Assembly (NCBI GenBank): GCA_964536265.1
Contig: CAZHVV010000003.1
Location: 41,763 to 105,762 of the forward strand
Reading direction: 5' to 3'
DNA length: 64,000 bases
Origin: JAPUDS01 sp964536265
GTDB lineage: Bacteria > Patescibacteriota > Saccharimonadia > Saccharimonadales > Saccharimonadaceae
Shown here piece after piece: positions 56,182 to 64,000 of the stretch. Every line of letters begins with the position of its first letter. Positions within the stretch are counted from its first letter, which is position 1. The notes beneath the pieces were generated by a model. The model was not told where the DNA came from. It did not search any database and saw only the letters and a program-made list of their open reading frames with translations. The position numbers and the translations under genes are program-made.

Positions 56182-57177
56182 ATGGCTCGCTATTTCCCTT
56201 CCGGCATTAACGGCGATGCAGCAACTGCGAGCAACACCGGAGGCACCTCATGGTTTGCAACCGGCGGCAGTGGCACAATTAGCACCGACAGCCCTTGCCT
56301 CGGAAGTCATACATCCGTCCGCATGGTTGCTTCGTCGACGTCAGGCGTCGTACATACCCAGCGTACTTTTGGATCGGCAACTACTCTCGGAGGCGACGTA
56401 TATTTTATTCTCGAGGCTACTCCATCTGGTGAAGTAACTCAAAAATGGGTCGGTACAGGTAGCACAAGGGGTTTCGCCTTCAATATCAGTTCAGCCAGGA
56501 GGATTATATTACGAGATTCAGCCAATGGCGCAGCATGGACATCGACCGCAATCCTAGCGGTATCATCTACGACGATTGTCAGAATTGCCTATCAAATCAC
56601 TCAATCAGCTACAGTAGGCACTGCCGAGATACAGCTCTTTACAGGCACTGACCCAGAAGCTCTCACGCAAATCGATACTGCTAGTCTCACCAATCTCAAT
56701 ACTGGAGCGACAGGCTACGATACTGAGCGAGACGGTGCAAAGGCAGCAACAGGAACTCAGACGATTACTACCAGGATGCTTAGCTTCGATATCTCGCCCG
56801 GCGCAGGCACTATACCTGCCGCGTGGACTCTCGCCTCAGAGAACGTTGCGCCAACAGTCGGCTTGATTGCTGACTTTACGACTTTATTCCCTGGTGAAGT
56901 TGCTACTCTTGCAGCCAGTGCGACCGACAGTGATGGCACTATCGTAAGCCAGAATGTGACCTGCGATATCGTTGGTATTTTGGCTGGCACATGGCCCAAT
57001 TACACTATTACGAGCCCTGCGTCCCTTACTGATCAAACAGCGACCGCAACAGCAAGCGCGACCGACAACCTAGGTGCTACAACTACCGCAACACAGGTCA
57101 TCACCCTCAAAGCTTCAATGACGAAGATGTATGATGGTACCCAATGGGTGCCCCTTATTGAGTATCTAATTACTTAA
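56182..57177 (+). CDS. LamG-like plus Ig-like surface protein, cassette 2
   Basis: A 331-residue protein parallel to the 53431 protein: N-terminal 'GINGDAATASNTGGTSW', a LamG-like domain, an Ig-like domain with 'FPGEVATLAASATDSDGT' (about 238-255), and the C-terminal tag 'LKASMTKMYDGTQWVPLIE'. The domain sequences differ but the tag is nearly the same. It ends 6 nt from the converging aspS gene without an obvious terminator. GGGAG precedes the ATG. Confidence 0.75.
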   Translation: MARYFPSGINGDAATASNTGGTSWFATGGSGTISTDSPCLGSHTSVRMVASSTSGVVHTQRTFGSATTLGGDVYFILEATPSGEVTQKWVGTGSTRGFAFNISSARRIILRDSANGAAWTSTAILAVSSTTIVRIAYQITQSATVGTAEIQLFTGTDPEALTQIDTASLTNLNTGATGYDTERDGAKAATGTQTITTRMLSFDISPGAGTIPAAWTLASENVAPTVGLIADFTTLFPGEVATLAASATDSDGTIVSQNVTCDIVGILAGTWPNYTITSPASLTDQTATATASATDNLGATTTATQVITLKASMTKMYDGTQWVPLIEYLIT

Positions 57178-57183
57178 GATGAC

Positions 57184-58494
57184 TTACGGTGTTAGGCGAT
57201 TCATATCACGCGGGAAGAGAGTGGCTTCTTTCACATTAGCGAGCCCCATCGTTTTTTGAACTAAGCGATCAATACCAAACCCACAGCCACCATGCTGAGG
57301 GAGACCGTACTTAAATGCGTCGAGGTAATATTTAAAACCTACATGTGTGACATCTAGCCCAGCCGTAGTCATTTGCTCAATCATTTTTTCATAATTGTTT
57401 TCGCGCAAAGGACAGGTTGCAATTTCAAGCCCACGGAATAGCAGGTCGCCCCACGCAACGGTTCCGTCATCTTTAAATTTGTGGTAAAACTTTCCAGCTT
57501 CACGAGGGAAATCAACCGCATACACAAGGTCTGAACCAAGTTGTTTGCGAGCATAGTCAGCAATCCAGCGCTCCTCATCTGGTGTGAGGTCTTTTTCTTT
57601 GGTCGTATCAGTCTTGTTGGCCTTCGTATACATTTCATGAATTTCAGTAATTGTGAAGCATGGCACAGCACCATCTTCAGGCAACTTCAGCTCTGGCGCA
57701 TTCCAACTTCGAAGATCGTCTGCGTGCTTTTCATATGTCTGTTTCAGAACAGCTTGTGTCATGTCGGCAACGAAATCAAGAACTTCTTTGTGGTCTTCGA
57801 CAAACCCTAGCTCAATATCGAGCATCGTAAGCTCGGTCAGATGCCTCGTCGTTGCACTTGGCTCAGCACGATAGCTGTGACCTATCTCAAAAACACGTTC
57901 AAATGCGCCGACCATGATTTGTTTATAAAACTGTGGGCTTTGTGCAAGCGTTGCAGTTTTTTCGAAATAATCAAGCTTGAATACTTCCGCTCCACCCTCT
58001 GTCGCTTCAGCAAGTAACTTTGGCGTATCAATCTCAACGCACTCTTTCTCAATAAGATATTCACGAATCAACTGAGTCATTGTTGCGCGGATTCTAAAGA
58101 TCTTTTGTTCTTGCAAGTTTCGAACATTGAGGACTCGGTATTCAAACAACGTATCAAGGTTTTCGGCTTTGTGAGAAATAGGTTTGTCGATTTCGATAGG
58201 TGGCTCATCAGTCACAGGAACTTCAACCGTCACAATAACATCATGAAGCTCTGCTCCACCAGGAGCTCGTTCATCGGCTATAACCTTTCCTGTAAAACTT
58301 ACAACAGTACCAATTTGCAGTCCACGTAGCTTTTCTATCTCATCCTTATCCTCGATAAGACTCTGGCTCAAGCCACTGCGGTCACGAACAGTAATAAAGT
58401 TCAAGCCACCAAGTAGCCGTTTTTTATGAATCCAGCCACGAACTGTTGCTGTCTCGCCAACATGATCTTTTAACTCTCGGTTTAGTGTTCTCAT
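57184..58494 (-). CDS. aspS: Archaeal-type aspartyl-tRNA synthetase
   Basis: A 436-residue class II synthetase of the shorter archaeal type. It has an OB-fold anticodon domain ('VRGWIHKKRLLGGLNFITVR'), motif 1/2 region 'IDTPKLLAEATEGGAEVFKL', 'TLAQSPQFYKQIM' and 'FEIGHSYRAEPSATTRHLTE', and motif 3 'GGCGFGIDRLVQKTMG' with end 'LFPRDMNRLTP'. The long insertion of bacterial AspRS (about 590 residues) is absent, so it is likely the non-discriminating or archaeal form. AsnRS is less likely given 'TEGGAEVF' and the end. It overlaps the upstream CBS gene by ATGA. Confidence 0.85.
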   Translation of the reverse strand: MRTLNRELKDHVGETATVRGWIHKKRLLGGLNFITVRDRSGLSQSLIEDKDEIEKLRGLQIGTVVSFTGKVIADERAPGGAELHDVIVTVEVPVTDEPPIEIDKPISHKAENLDTLFEYRVLNVRNLQEQKIFRIRATMTQLIREYLIEKECVEIDTPKLLAEATEGGAEVFKLDYFEKTATLAQSPQFYKQIMVGAFERVFEIGHSYRAEPSATTRHLTELTMLDIELGFVEDHKEVLDFVADMTQAVLKQTYEKHADDLRSWNAPELKLPEDGAVPCFTITEIHEMYTKANKTDTTKEKDLTPDEERWIADYARKQLGSDLVYAVDFPREAGKFYHKFKDDGTVAWGDLLFRGLEIATCPLRENNYEKMIEQMTTAGLDVTHVGFKYYLDAFKYGLPQHGGCGFGIDRLVQKTMGLANVKEATLFPRDMNRLTP

Positions 58495-59495
58495 ATATCC
58501 CTCTTTCCTTCTGGTTGATTATTGTGCTTCGGATTGTGCTCGGCAACCGCGCGTAAATCATCGAACGCATCAAACTCATCGACTATTTTTTTACCAATCA
58601 AAGCTTCAATCACGTCTTCAATAGTGATAAGTCCGACTGTTTCACGGAAGTCATTCACGACAATAAACAAATGGTGTCGCTTTGATAGGAAACCATGAAG
58701 CGCATGTTCGAGACTGCGGTCTTGATGCACAAAGTACACGTCACGCTTCATCATTTTCTCGGCAGTTGTATGCTCACTCTGAAGATCAAGTAAGTCGTGT
58801 AAGTATACCGTCCCGACGATATGGTCGATATTCTTTTTGTAGACAGGGAACCGAGAATGACCTGTTTTATAGAGTTCGTCTATAGTCAACGGCCCCAGGT
58901 TTTCGGCTGCTGAAATAGCATCAATCACGCTCTTTGGAGTCATTACTTCTTCAACCGTTTTGGCATCAAACGCAAGGCTCGCTTTCAAGCGTTCCATCTC
59001 ATCTTTACTCAATACTCCCGACGACCGCTCAACCAACTCGAGAAGTTCTGTTTGAGAGTTTAGAACTGTGTCGGTAGTCTCTCCGTCTCGTTCGCGCAAA
59101 TAAAACAAGAATGGCGCGATAGCATACACCGTTTTAACAAGTACTGGCATTGCCCAATCACGTAACATATCAGCAAGTCGACAAAAGAATGTTAGCCGAA
59201 ACACGAGTGGTATCACAAGAAGGGAAAGTCCACCGACAAAAACACCGGTAAGGATACCGAAATTCGTGATAATAACTGTATAGAACGCAACTCCAAGTAA
59301 CGCCAACATGACAAATCGTAAACTTGTCAGTAAGGGTTTTGTAGATTCGTACTCATCCTCAGCTCGCGCAAGCTCATCATTGAGCTGTACGAGGCGTACT
59401 CGTTCCGTATCGGAAAACTGACGAGCACGCGAAAAACGCATTGCCGCCACAAGAGCAAGGAGCAGCCACAGCAGAATACTCATTATGATAGCCAT
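58491..59495 (-). CDS. Membrane protein with CBS-domain pair (HlyC/CorC, CNNM-like)
   Basis: A 334-residue protein: an N-terminal membrane region (about helices at 4-24, 57-76, 80-100) and a pair of CBS domains (about 185-310, with 'VEEVMTPKSVIDAISA' and 'GLITIEDVIEALIGKKIVDE'). It has the layout of CorB/CorC-type Mg2+ or heavy-metal efflux-associated proteins, but the C-terminal transporter-associated domain is missing. CBS pairs bind adenine nucleotides. TACAAT is 7 nt before the ATG at 59495; an earlier in-frame ATG at 59537 lies upstream of it. Confidence 0.8.
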   Translation of the reverse strand: MAIIMSILLWLLLALVAAMRFSRARQFSDTERVRLVQLNDELARAEDEYESTKPLLTSLRFVMLALLGVAFYTVIITNFGILTGVFVGGLSLLVIPLVFRLTFFCRLADMLRDWAMPVLVKTVYAIAPFLFYLRERDGETTDTVLNSQTELLELVERSSGVLSKDEMERLKASLAFDAKTVEEVMTPKSVIDAISAAENLGPLTIDELYKTGHSRFPVYKKNIDHIVGTVYLHDLLDLQSEHTTAEKMMKRDVYFVHQDRSLEHALHGFLSKRHHLFIVVNDFRETVGLITIEDVIEALIGKKIVDEFDAFDDLRAVAEHNPKHNNQPEGKRDI

Positions 59496-59560
59496 CGTAT
59501 ATATTGTAGCGTATTTCGGGGTATAATAGAGTGACATAGTGAGCTAAATAGGGAGATTTC

Positions 59561-60265
59561 GTGAATAGAACTGCATGGATTGTTATAGGAGCGCTCTGCA
59601 TCATTGGCCTGGGCGGCTTGGTTGTTTTTACAAAAAAAGACACCGTTGACGTTGGCTCGGTTGATCCGTTTCAAATTATTGCCACAACCGACACAGCACT
59701 TGGCGATAATGTTACTGGCAACAAGGAGGCCAAGGTAGTCGTATATGAGTATGCCGACTTCCAGTGCCCAGGTTGCGCAGGTGCCCACCAAAATTTGCCT
59801 GCTATCCAGGACTTATATGGTGAGAAGGTTGCCTTCGTGTTCCGCACTTTCCCCCTAACAACTATTCACGCAAATGCGCTGGCTGCTTCGACGGCTGCCG
59901 AGGCGGCTGGTATGCAGGGCAAATTCTGGGAAATGCACGATATTCTCTATAACAATCAAGACGGCTGGGCGTCGCTGAGCACAAGTACTCGTGGTGATGC
60001 ATTCCTCTCATACGCATCACAAATTGGCCTGAACACCGACCAATTCACGAATGATCTTTCAAACAAGAAAATTCAAGCGAAAATTCAACTTGACCGTGCA
60101 TTAGGCAATAAGGTTAATGTCACCGAGACACCAACATTCTTTATAGATAACTCAAAAGTTTCCAGCGATGTTGTTACTGACATGATACAGAACACTGGCA
60201 CACAGTTCATGGATGAACTTGATAAAGCTCTCAAGAGCGCCGGTGTCACACCACCTTCACGATAG
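59561..60265 (+). CDS. DsbA/BdbD-like thiol-disulfide oxidoreductase
   Basis: A 234-residue protein with an N-terminal membrane anchor (about 6-24) and a DsbA-like thioredoxin fold: 'YEYADFQCPGCAGAHQNLPA' with the C-P-G-C active site (about residue 72), an inserted helical domain and 'VTETPTFFIDNSKV' (cis-Pro, about 191). It would act outside the membrane as an oxidase or isomerase. Start at GTG (59561) with AGGGAG upstream; TATAAT at 59522-59527 is the likely promoter. It may mature the Cys-bearing surface proteins found in this window. Confidence 0.92.
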   Translation: MNRTAWIVIGALCIIGLGGLVVFTKKDTVDVGSVDPFQIIATTDTALGDNVTGNKEAKVVVYEYADFQCPGCAGAHQNLPAIQDLYGEKVAFVFRTFPLTTIHANALAASTAAEAAGMQGKFWEMHDILYNNQDGWASLSTSTRGDAFLSYASQIGLNTDQFTNDLSNKKIQAKIQLDRALGNKVNVTETPTFFIDNSKVSSDVVTDMIQNTGTQFMDELDKALKSAGVTPPSR

Positions 60266-60281
60266 TATTTTTTCCCAAAAT

Positions 60282-60318
60282 AAAATGACCCTTTAGGATA
60301 GAAAAGGGCCATTTTTTT
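60282..60318. terminator. Terminator after the DsbA-like gene
   Basis: AAAATGACCCTTT, 7-nt loop, AAAGGGCCATTTTTTT. Good stem and T run. It could also stop the short gene at 60321-60494 on the other strand. Confidence 0.85.
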
Positions 60319-60320
60319 GT

Positions 60321-60494
60321 CTAACTGAGCAGGTATTCCTGCCACTCAGCCGGTAGAATATCTACCTCAATTCGCTTAGACCGTGAAGGTGCTTTGCGGA
60401 TTGAAATTGGCATGTGCTGCTCCCATGTATAGCGATATCTTGCGATACCATATACATTAACCTCTTCTTTTATAACACTCTCGACCGTCGGCAC
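60321..60494 (-). CDS. Putative small protein (57 residues)
   Basis: An ORF starting at GTG, 'MPTVESVIKEEVNVYGIARY' and ending 'IEVDILPAEWQEYLLS'. TTGACC, 17 nt, TAAGAT form a plausible promoter upstream. No Shine-Dalgarno is seen and the exact start is uncertain. A perfect palindrome GACCT-CTTC-AGGTC (60537-60550) overlaps the -35 region and could be an operator. Confidence 0.4.
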   Translation of the reverse strand: MPTVESVIKEEVNVYGIARYRYTWEQHMPISIRKAPSRSKRIEVDILPAEWQEYLLS

Positions 60495-60578
60495 CAGACT
60501 AGAGCGCGAAGAGACGGAAACTATCTTATCAAAATGACCTCTTCAGGTCAAGAGCAAGCACTATCCCACAGGGGTAAG

Positions 60579-61520
60579 CTATAAGATTTTTTTAGCTCGA
60601 GCAAACAATACGACAAGCAGCATAACGAGCAGGGTAATGCCTACAACGAAGAAATATCCGAATGGATGATCACCAAATGGCAGCTGAACATTCATACCAT
60701 ACATACCGAAGAAAACATTCGGCAACGCTATGAGAACCGTGGCAGCCGTCAATATCTTCATCGTCCGGTTTAGCTCATTACTGGCAATTGTCGCGTATGC
60801 TTCACGTATATTGACAATGGTCTTGATATTACTGAGACATGCCTCAATAGATTGTTCGTTATTGAGCAGTAAGTCCTCAATCAAATCTTTATCTTGTTCA
60901 AATACTGACACGTGTCTTCCAAGACTAAGTCGGCGCAATATGGCAGTCATCGGCTGTAGTGCCGAGAGAAACTCGTTCAACTCGTCTTCAATAAGAACGA
61001 AATCAACAAAATCTTCCTTTTGGACTGTATGTGAACGAAGCTGTGTTCGGATAATCTGAATTCGTCGCGATACTTTGTTTATGAAAACTTCATACTGATC
61101 GACTATTTCGGCAAGTATTAGTAGCACAAGCTTCGTTCGCTGTGTTGTCGCAAAATCAATCTGCCCGCTCATAAATCGCTCGAGGCGTGGAAGGCTGCGA
61201 TACGCAATTGTCATGAACAATTCCGGACCAATAACAAATAGTACTGGTGATGTCGTCGTTTCCTGCTCTTCACCAGTATGCACGTGACGTACAAATATAA
61301 AGTTCGTATCACCATCTCGTTCAAGACGAGGCATCTCATCTTCGTCGAGTGCGTCCTCTAGGTCACCGATATCGAGTGAGAATTGAGTTGCTAGCTGTCT
61401 CATCTCAGCCTTCGTTGGGTGTTCAACACTTACCCAAGCACCTGGCCGGTACTCGTCGAGGACCTGTACGTCCTTACTTCGAATTGATTTGAAGTAATAT
61501 GAAATCATAACCGTTACCAT
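60579..61520 (-). CDS. corA: CorA-type Mg2+ (Co2+) channel
   Basis: A 313-residue CorA: an N-terminal soluble domain with alternating beta and helical segments (about 1-240), then two C-terminal membrane helices separated by 'MYGMNVQLPFG', which holds the G-M-N selectivity motif. CorA pentamers pass Mg2+ into the cell. It lies downstream of the Nramp relative, so the two may act together in metal-ion balance. MISYY at residue 5 could be an alternative start. Confidence 0.95.
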   Translation of the reverse strand: MVTVMISYYFKSIRSKDVQVLDEYRPGAWVSVEHPTKAEMRQLATQFSLDIGDLEDALDEDEMPRLERDGDTNFIFVRHVHTGEEQETTTSPVLFVIGPELFMTIAYRSLPRLERFMSGQIDFATTQRTKLVLLILAEIVDQYEVFINKVSRRIQIIRTQLRSHTVQKEDFVDFVLIEDELNEFLSALQPMTAILRRLSLGRHVSVFEQDKDLIEDLLLNNEQSIEACLSNIKTIVNIREAYATIASNELNRTMKILTAATVLIALPNVFFGMYGMNVQLPFGDHPFGYFFVVGITLLVMLLVVLFARAKKIL

Positions 61521-61574
61521 TTAACCATTCGTACGACAAAGCAACAAGCAAAGCGATGTGTATTGTACGAGAAT

Positions 61575-62912
61575 TTATAGGAAGAAGCTAACAATCATCG
61601 CGCAAGCCGCTATAGCCATAACAACAAACGCTGTCCAGATACCTGTGCGAGCGGGAAGAGATACGACATGGTCACCCATGATACGTTTATTACCACCAAT
61701 ACGAGCCACCATAACTAGCAATGGTACTGCCGCGATACCGTTAATAACTGCAGCCCAAATAAGTGCTTTGATTGGATCAATGCCAATGAAGTTCATAGCT
61801 AAACCGATAAGGGTCGCTGCAATAATGACAAGATAAAATCCCTTGGCTTTTTTCACTTTGCGTCCAAGACCCTCGCGCCAACCAAACGCTTCAGACATTG
61901 CATACGAACAGCTTCCTGCTAGCACCGGAATTGCGAGTAGACCAATACCAATTACTCCTGTTGAAAAAATCAATTTAGCAATGAGACCGGCATTCGGGAA
62001 CCCGCTCACGAGCGGCTCAAGCGCCCGAGCTGCGTCAGCGGCTGTATTTATTTCGGTCACTCCGTTACTATTCAAGACAGTTGCACATGTCAGCATAATA
62101 AACCACGCTGTCACCGCAGCAAATGTCATACCGACGACGTTATCAATCCGAATACTCCTCAGGAAATGACGGGTTATTTTCGGGGCATGCAGATGATTCA
62201 GGCCAAGACGCTTGTGAGATATCTCATCTTCAACAACCTCAGATGTGTCCCAGAAGAACAAATACGGAGAAATTGTTGTGCCAAGTAAACCTACCATAAT
62301 CATGACTGCCTGAAAGTCGAATGGTGATTGCGCGGGGTTGAAGGTTGCTGCGAACACTTCGCCCCAAGGCTGACCTACCATAAACGCCGTAACTGGATAC
62401 GCAAATAGCGCAATCGCAAGCCATTTCAGAATCTTGGCGTACTGTTTATAACTAACGAAAAGTTCCAGCAATAATATCAGTATTGCAAAGCCGATAGCTG
62501 CCCCTCCAAAGGGCACATTTGGCAATAACAGCTGTAGACTTGAGGCCATCGCACCAAAATCAGCACCAATATTTATAGTATTGGCAATAATGACAAGAAA
62601 GAGCGCTCCGTACAGCATCTTTTTACTGTAGTTTTCTTTGATAAGCTCAGCGAGGCCCTTACCAGTCACTGCACCAATCTTTGCACACGCTCCTTGTACC
62701 GACAGAAGCATCGGATACATGAACGGTATCATCCAAAGTAGTTTGTACCCATAGGCAGCTCCGGCTTGCGAATACGTCGCAATACCCGATGGATCGTCGT
62801 CGGCTGCTCCTGTCACTAGCCCCGGCCCGAGTATTCGCAGTGTCCGACTAAAACGACTGTGCGAATGCATACTTTTTACGATAGCTTTGTGATGTTTGGT
62901 AGGGCCCACCAT
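61575..62912 (-). CDS. Nramp-family divalent metal transporter with non-canonical metal site
   Basis: A 445-residue protein with 11 or so helices and the Nramp layout: 'GPGLVTGAADDDPSGIATYS' in helix 1 and 'VGLLGTTISPYLFFWDTSE' in helix 6. Typical Mn/Fe Nramps have D-P-G-N in helix 1 and M-P-H in helix 6; here these are D-P-S-G and I-S-P, so Met is missing and Asn replaced. Nramp-related Mg2+ transporters (NRMT) also lack the Met, so Mg2+ is a reasonable guess. TATTAT is 9 nt before the ATG. A later ATG ('MHSHSRF') is possible. Confidence 0.85.
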   Translation of the reverse strand: MVGPTKHHKAIVKSMHSHSRFSRTLRILGPGLVTGAADDDPSGIATYSQAGAAYGYKLLWMIPFMYPMLLSVQGACAKIGAVTGKGLAELIKENYSKKMLYGALFLVIIANTINIGADFGAMASSLQLLLPNVPFGGAAIGFAILILLLELFVSYKQYAKILKWLAIALFAYPVTAFMVGQPWGEVFAATFNPAQSPFDFQAVMIMVGLLGTTISPYLFFWDTSEVVEDEISHKRLGLNHLHAPKITRHFLRSIRIDNVVGMTFAAVTAWFIMLTCATVLNSNGVTEINTAADAARALEPLVSGFPNAGLIAKLIFSTGVIGIGLLAIPVLAGSCSYAMSEAFGWREGLGRKVKKAKGFYLVIIAATLIGLAMNFIGIDPIKALIWAAVINGIAAVPLLVMVARIGGNKRIMGDHVVSLPARTGIWTAFVVMAIAACAMIVSFFL

Positions 62913-63148
62913 ATGCTGTCAATAATACCATAAGTACAATCAAAGTGTACGGCTCCGCACCACCTCACCACCGCCAATAATCCCATTGCTATATCGAGTG
63001 GCTATACAAAGTAAAGTCACAGTGAAATATAAAATTGTGTTACTAAATTCGAGGATAATTAATAAGGGATGATTAATTAAGAAAGAGATAATTTACAATT
63101 GGGTTTGCTCCTACACATCCACAACCATACAAACGTTTGAAAAACGTG
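62913..63148. other. AT-rich intergenic stretch without a gene
   Basis: Between the Nramp gene and the 63149 gene. It holds AT-rich sequence with a short repeat (AATTAAT/ATTAATT around 63055-63078), and nothing I can identify as an RNA or operator. An extended -10 (TGGTATTAT on the minus strand near 62925) belongs to the Nramp gene. Confidence 0.5.
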
Positions 63149-64000
63149 TTATGAGCGTGAGCTATCAGCAGACAAAGTTTGCTCAGCCAAAAGCAAATCT
63201 TCGCCGGTCAGCGCGTTGATGATAGTCAATTTTGCCGTACCTGTGCCAATTTTTTGCTTAAACACAGCATATCGGCCGTATTTTTCCTGAATTGTCCGTT
63301 GCTTTTCCCTGTCATTATACTTTATATAGTCACTTCGTTTTTGGCCTTTGGGGGATATAGAGTCTGCATCTGTGGCTTTACTCTGTAGATATTTCGGCAA
63401 TGTTGTCGCACCACAACCACTAGGATTAATACATGTGTAGAATACTTTTCCATTTACACCACTGATTAACACGCCGGTTTTCTTACAAAGTGGACATTTC
63501 ATGCAGGTATCTATATGCTCACCAATCTGCTCGCCAATCCCCTGCAGAGTCAGCGCTTCTTGAGGGGTTTGTGCAACGCTTGTTGGACAATCCGGATCTG
63601 AAAATGTCGTGCCTTCTGCACGCGCGATATCACCAGCATCACTGAGCGAGCCTACTACTTCACCGAGTTGATTCGCCTGTTGTATGGCTGCAAGGAAGTT
63701 ATAGTTTGCCTGTTCGTAGTCGGCAGTTTGGCGGAATGCTTTACCATGACGTCGTCGTATGTTCGCAACCAACGCAACATGTTCACTAACAATCGACGGG
63801 AATCGATTAATCATCTCTATAGTGTGCAATACCTCACTATCTTGCCGACCAGCATACCACTCGCCGCCATACTGCATTGCCATAGCCGCGTCGTAGCGTT
63901 TGCGCAGTACGGCTGTTGGTGACTCGCTGCCAAATTGGCTTTTTTCTGTCAGAAAGTTCTTTGCAAGTATATCTTCACTACTCGCATCATCTGCAATCTC
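63149..64000 (-). CDS. Zinc-ribbon-containing protein of unknown function (5' end outside window)
   Basis: The frame is open from 64000 to the stop at 63149 (283 residues seen). It is soluble, helical in the first ~150 residues, and carries a possible zinc ribbon 'CMKCPLCKKTGVL' then 'FYTCINPSGCG'. An internal ATG at 63883 is not needed as a start since the frame continues upstream without stop. The ribbon resembles those of topoisomerase I tails and some plasmid-transfer proteins, but I do not recognise the family. Fragment; function unknown. Confidence 0.7.
   Translation of the reverse strand, partial: EIADDASSEDILAKNFLTEKSQFGSESPTAVLRKRYDAAMAMQYGGEWYAGRQDSEVLHTIEMINRFPSIVSEHVALVANIRRRHGKAFRQTADYEQANYNFLAAIQQANQLGEVVGSLSDAGDIARAEGTTFSDPDCPTSVAQTPQEALTLQGIGEQIGEHIDTCMKCPLCKKTGVLISGVNGKVFYTCINPSGCGATTLPKYLQSKATDADSISPKGQKRSDYIKYNDREKQRTIQEKYGRYAVFKQKIGTGTAKLTIINALTGEDLLLAEQTLSADSSRS

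Noticed and set aside
57184..58494. AsnRS instead of AspRS
   Set aside because: The T-E-G-G-A-E-V-F and L-F-P-R-D-x-N-R-L pattern and size fit archaeal-type AspRS better, though only a phylogeny would be final.
63050..63080. Inverted repeat as operator of the 63149 gene
   Set aside because: It lies downstream of that gene's stop codon, arms are only 7 bp of pure A/T, and such matches are frequent by chance in AT-rich spacers.

Overview
The window looks like part of the chromosome of a Candidatus Saccharibacteria (TM7, Patescibacteria/CPR) cell. The evidence is the combination of a standard code with TGA as stop, compact gene spacing, many small membrane or surface proteins, a 72-residue basic protein (40531-40749) of a type I associate with this phylum, an iron-sulfur-cluster-free MutY relative, an archaeal-type AspRS, and many promoters whose -10 box lies 6-8 nt before the start codon (apparently leaderless mRNAs). 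The assignment is inference; no rRNA or ribosomal protein gene is present to settle it. No prophage core genes, transposase, integrase or CRISPR array were seen.

Layout. 1-2.1 kb: the start of comEC (off the left edge), two membrane proteins and tRNA-Lys. 2.2-7.6 kb: a run of five ATP-grasp ligase genes, including rimK, plus a RimB-type aspartic-protease-fold gene; one ligase gene carries an in-frame TAA. 7.6-15.4 kb: the heat-shock set hrcA, grpE, dnaK, dnaJ with four CIRCE operators, split by two unrelated surface-type genes (a GH71-like glucanase and an unknown 405-residue protein). 15.4-21.2 kb: an operon of four phage-tail-fibre-like proteins, one ending in a glycerophosphodiester phosphodiesterase-like domain. 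21.3-31.1 kb: tatA/tatC, lepA, murJ, ftsH, tilS and a two-component system. 31.2-35.1 kb: secreted proteins, a rhodanese, a fifth fibre protein and a DUF916-like/surface protein pair. 35.2-46.4 kb: three CAU-anticodon tRNAs, an unusual flavoprotein operon, divIC, murC, trmB and small proteins. 46.5-50.3 kb: accessory region of unknowns. 50.4-57.2 kb: mutY-like and metallo-hydrolase genes sharing one divergent promoter, then two tandem three-gene surface cassettes whose first gene and promoter are an exact 530-bp duplication. 57.2-64 kb: aspS, a CBS protein, a DsbA-like protein, corA, an Nramp relative and a truncated unknown gene.

How it may work together. Housekeeping functions (translation fidelity, proteostasis, wall precursor synthesis and export, Mg2+ uptake) are interleaved with a large investment in modular surface proteins: fibre adaptors, beta-helix or LamG-like binders, and hydrolases that could act on alpha-glucan or glycerol-phosphate polymers. 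Saccharibacteria live attached to Actinobacteria, so the simplest reading is that these are host-contact proteins. Most have no Sec signal peptide, so how they leave the cell is open. The ATP-grasp cluster is the other strong candidate for an undescribed system, probably adding amino acids to a protein or peptide.
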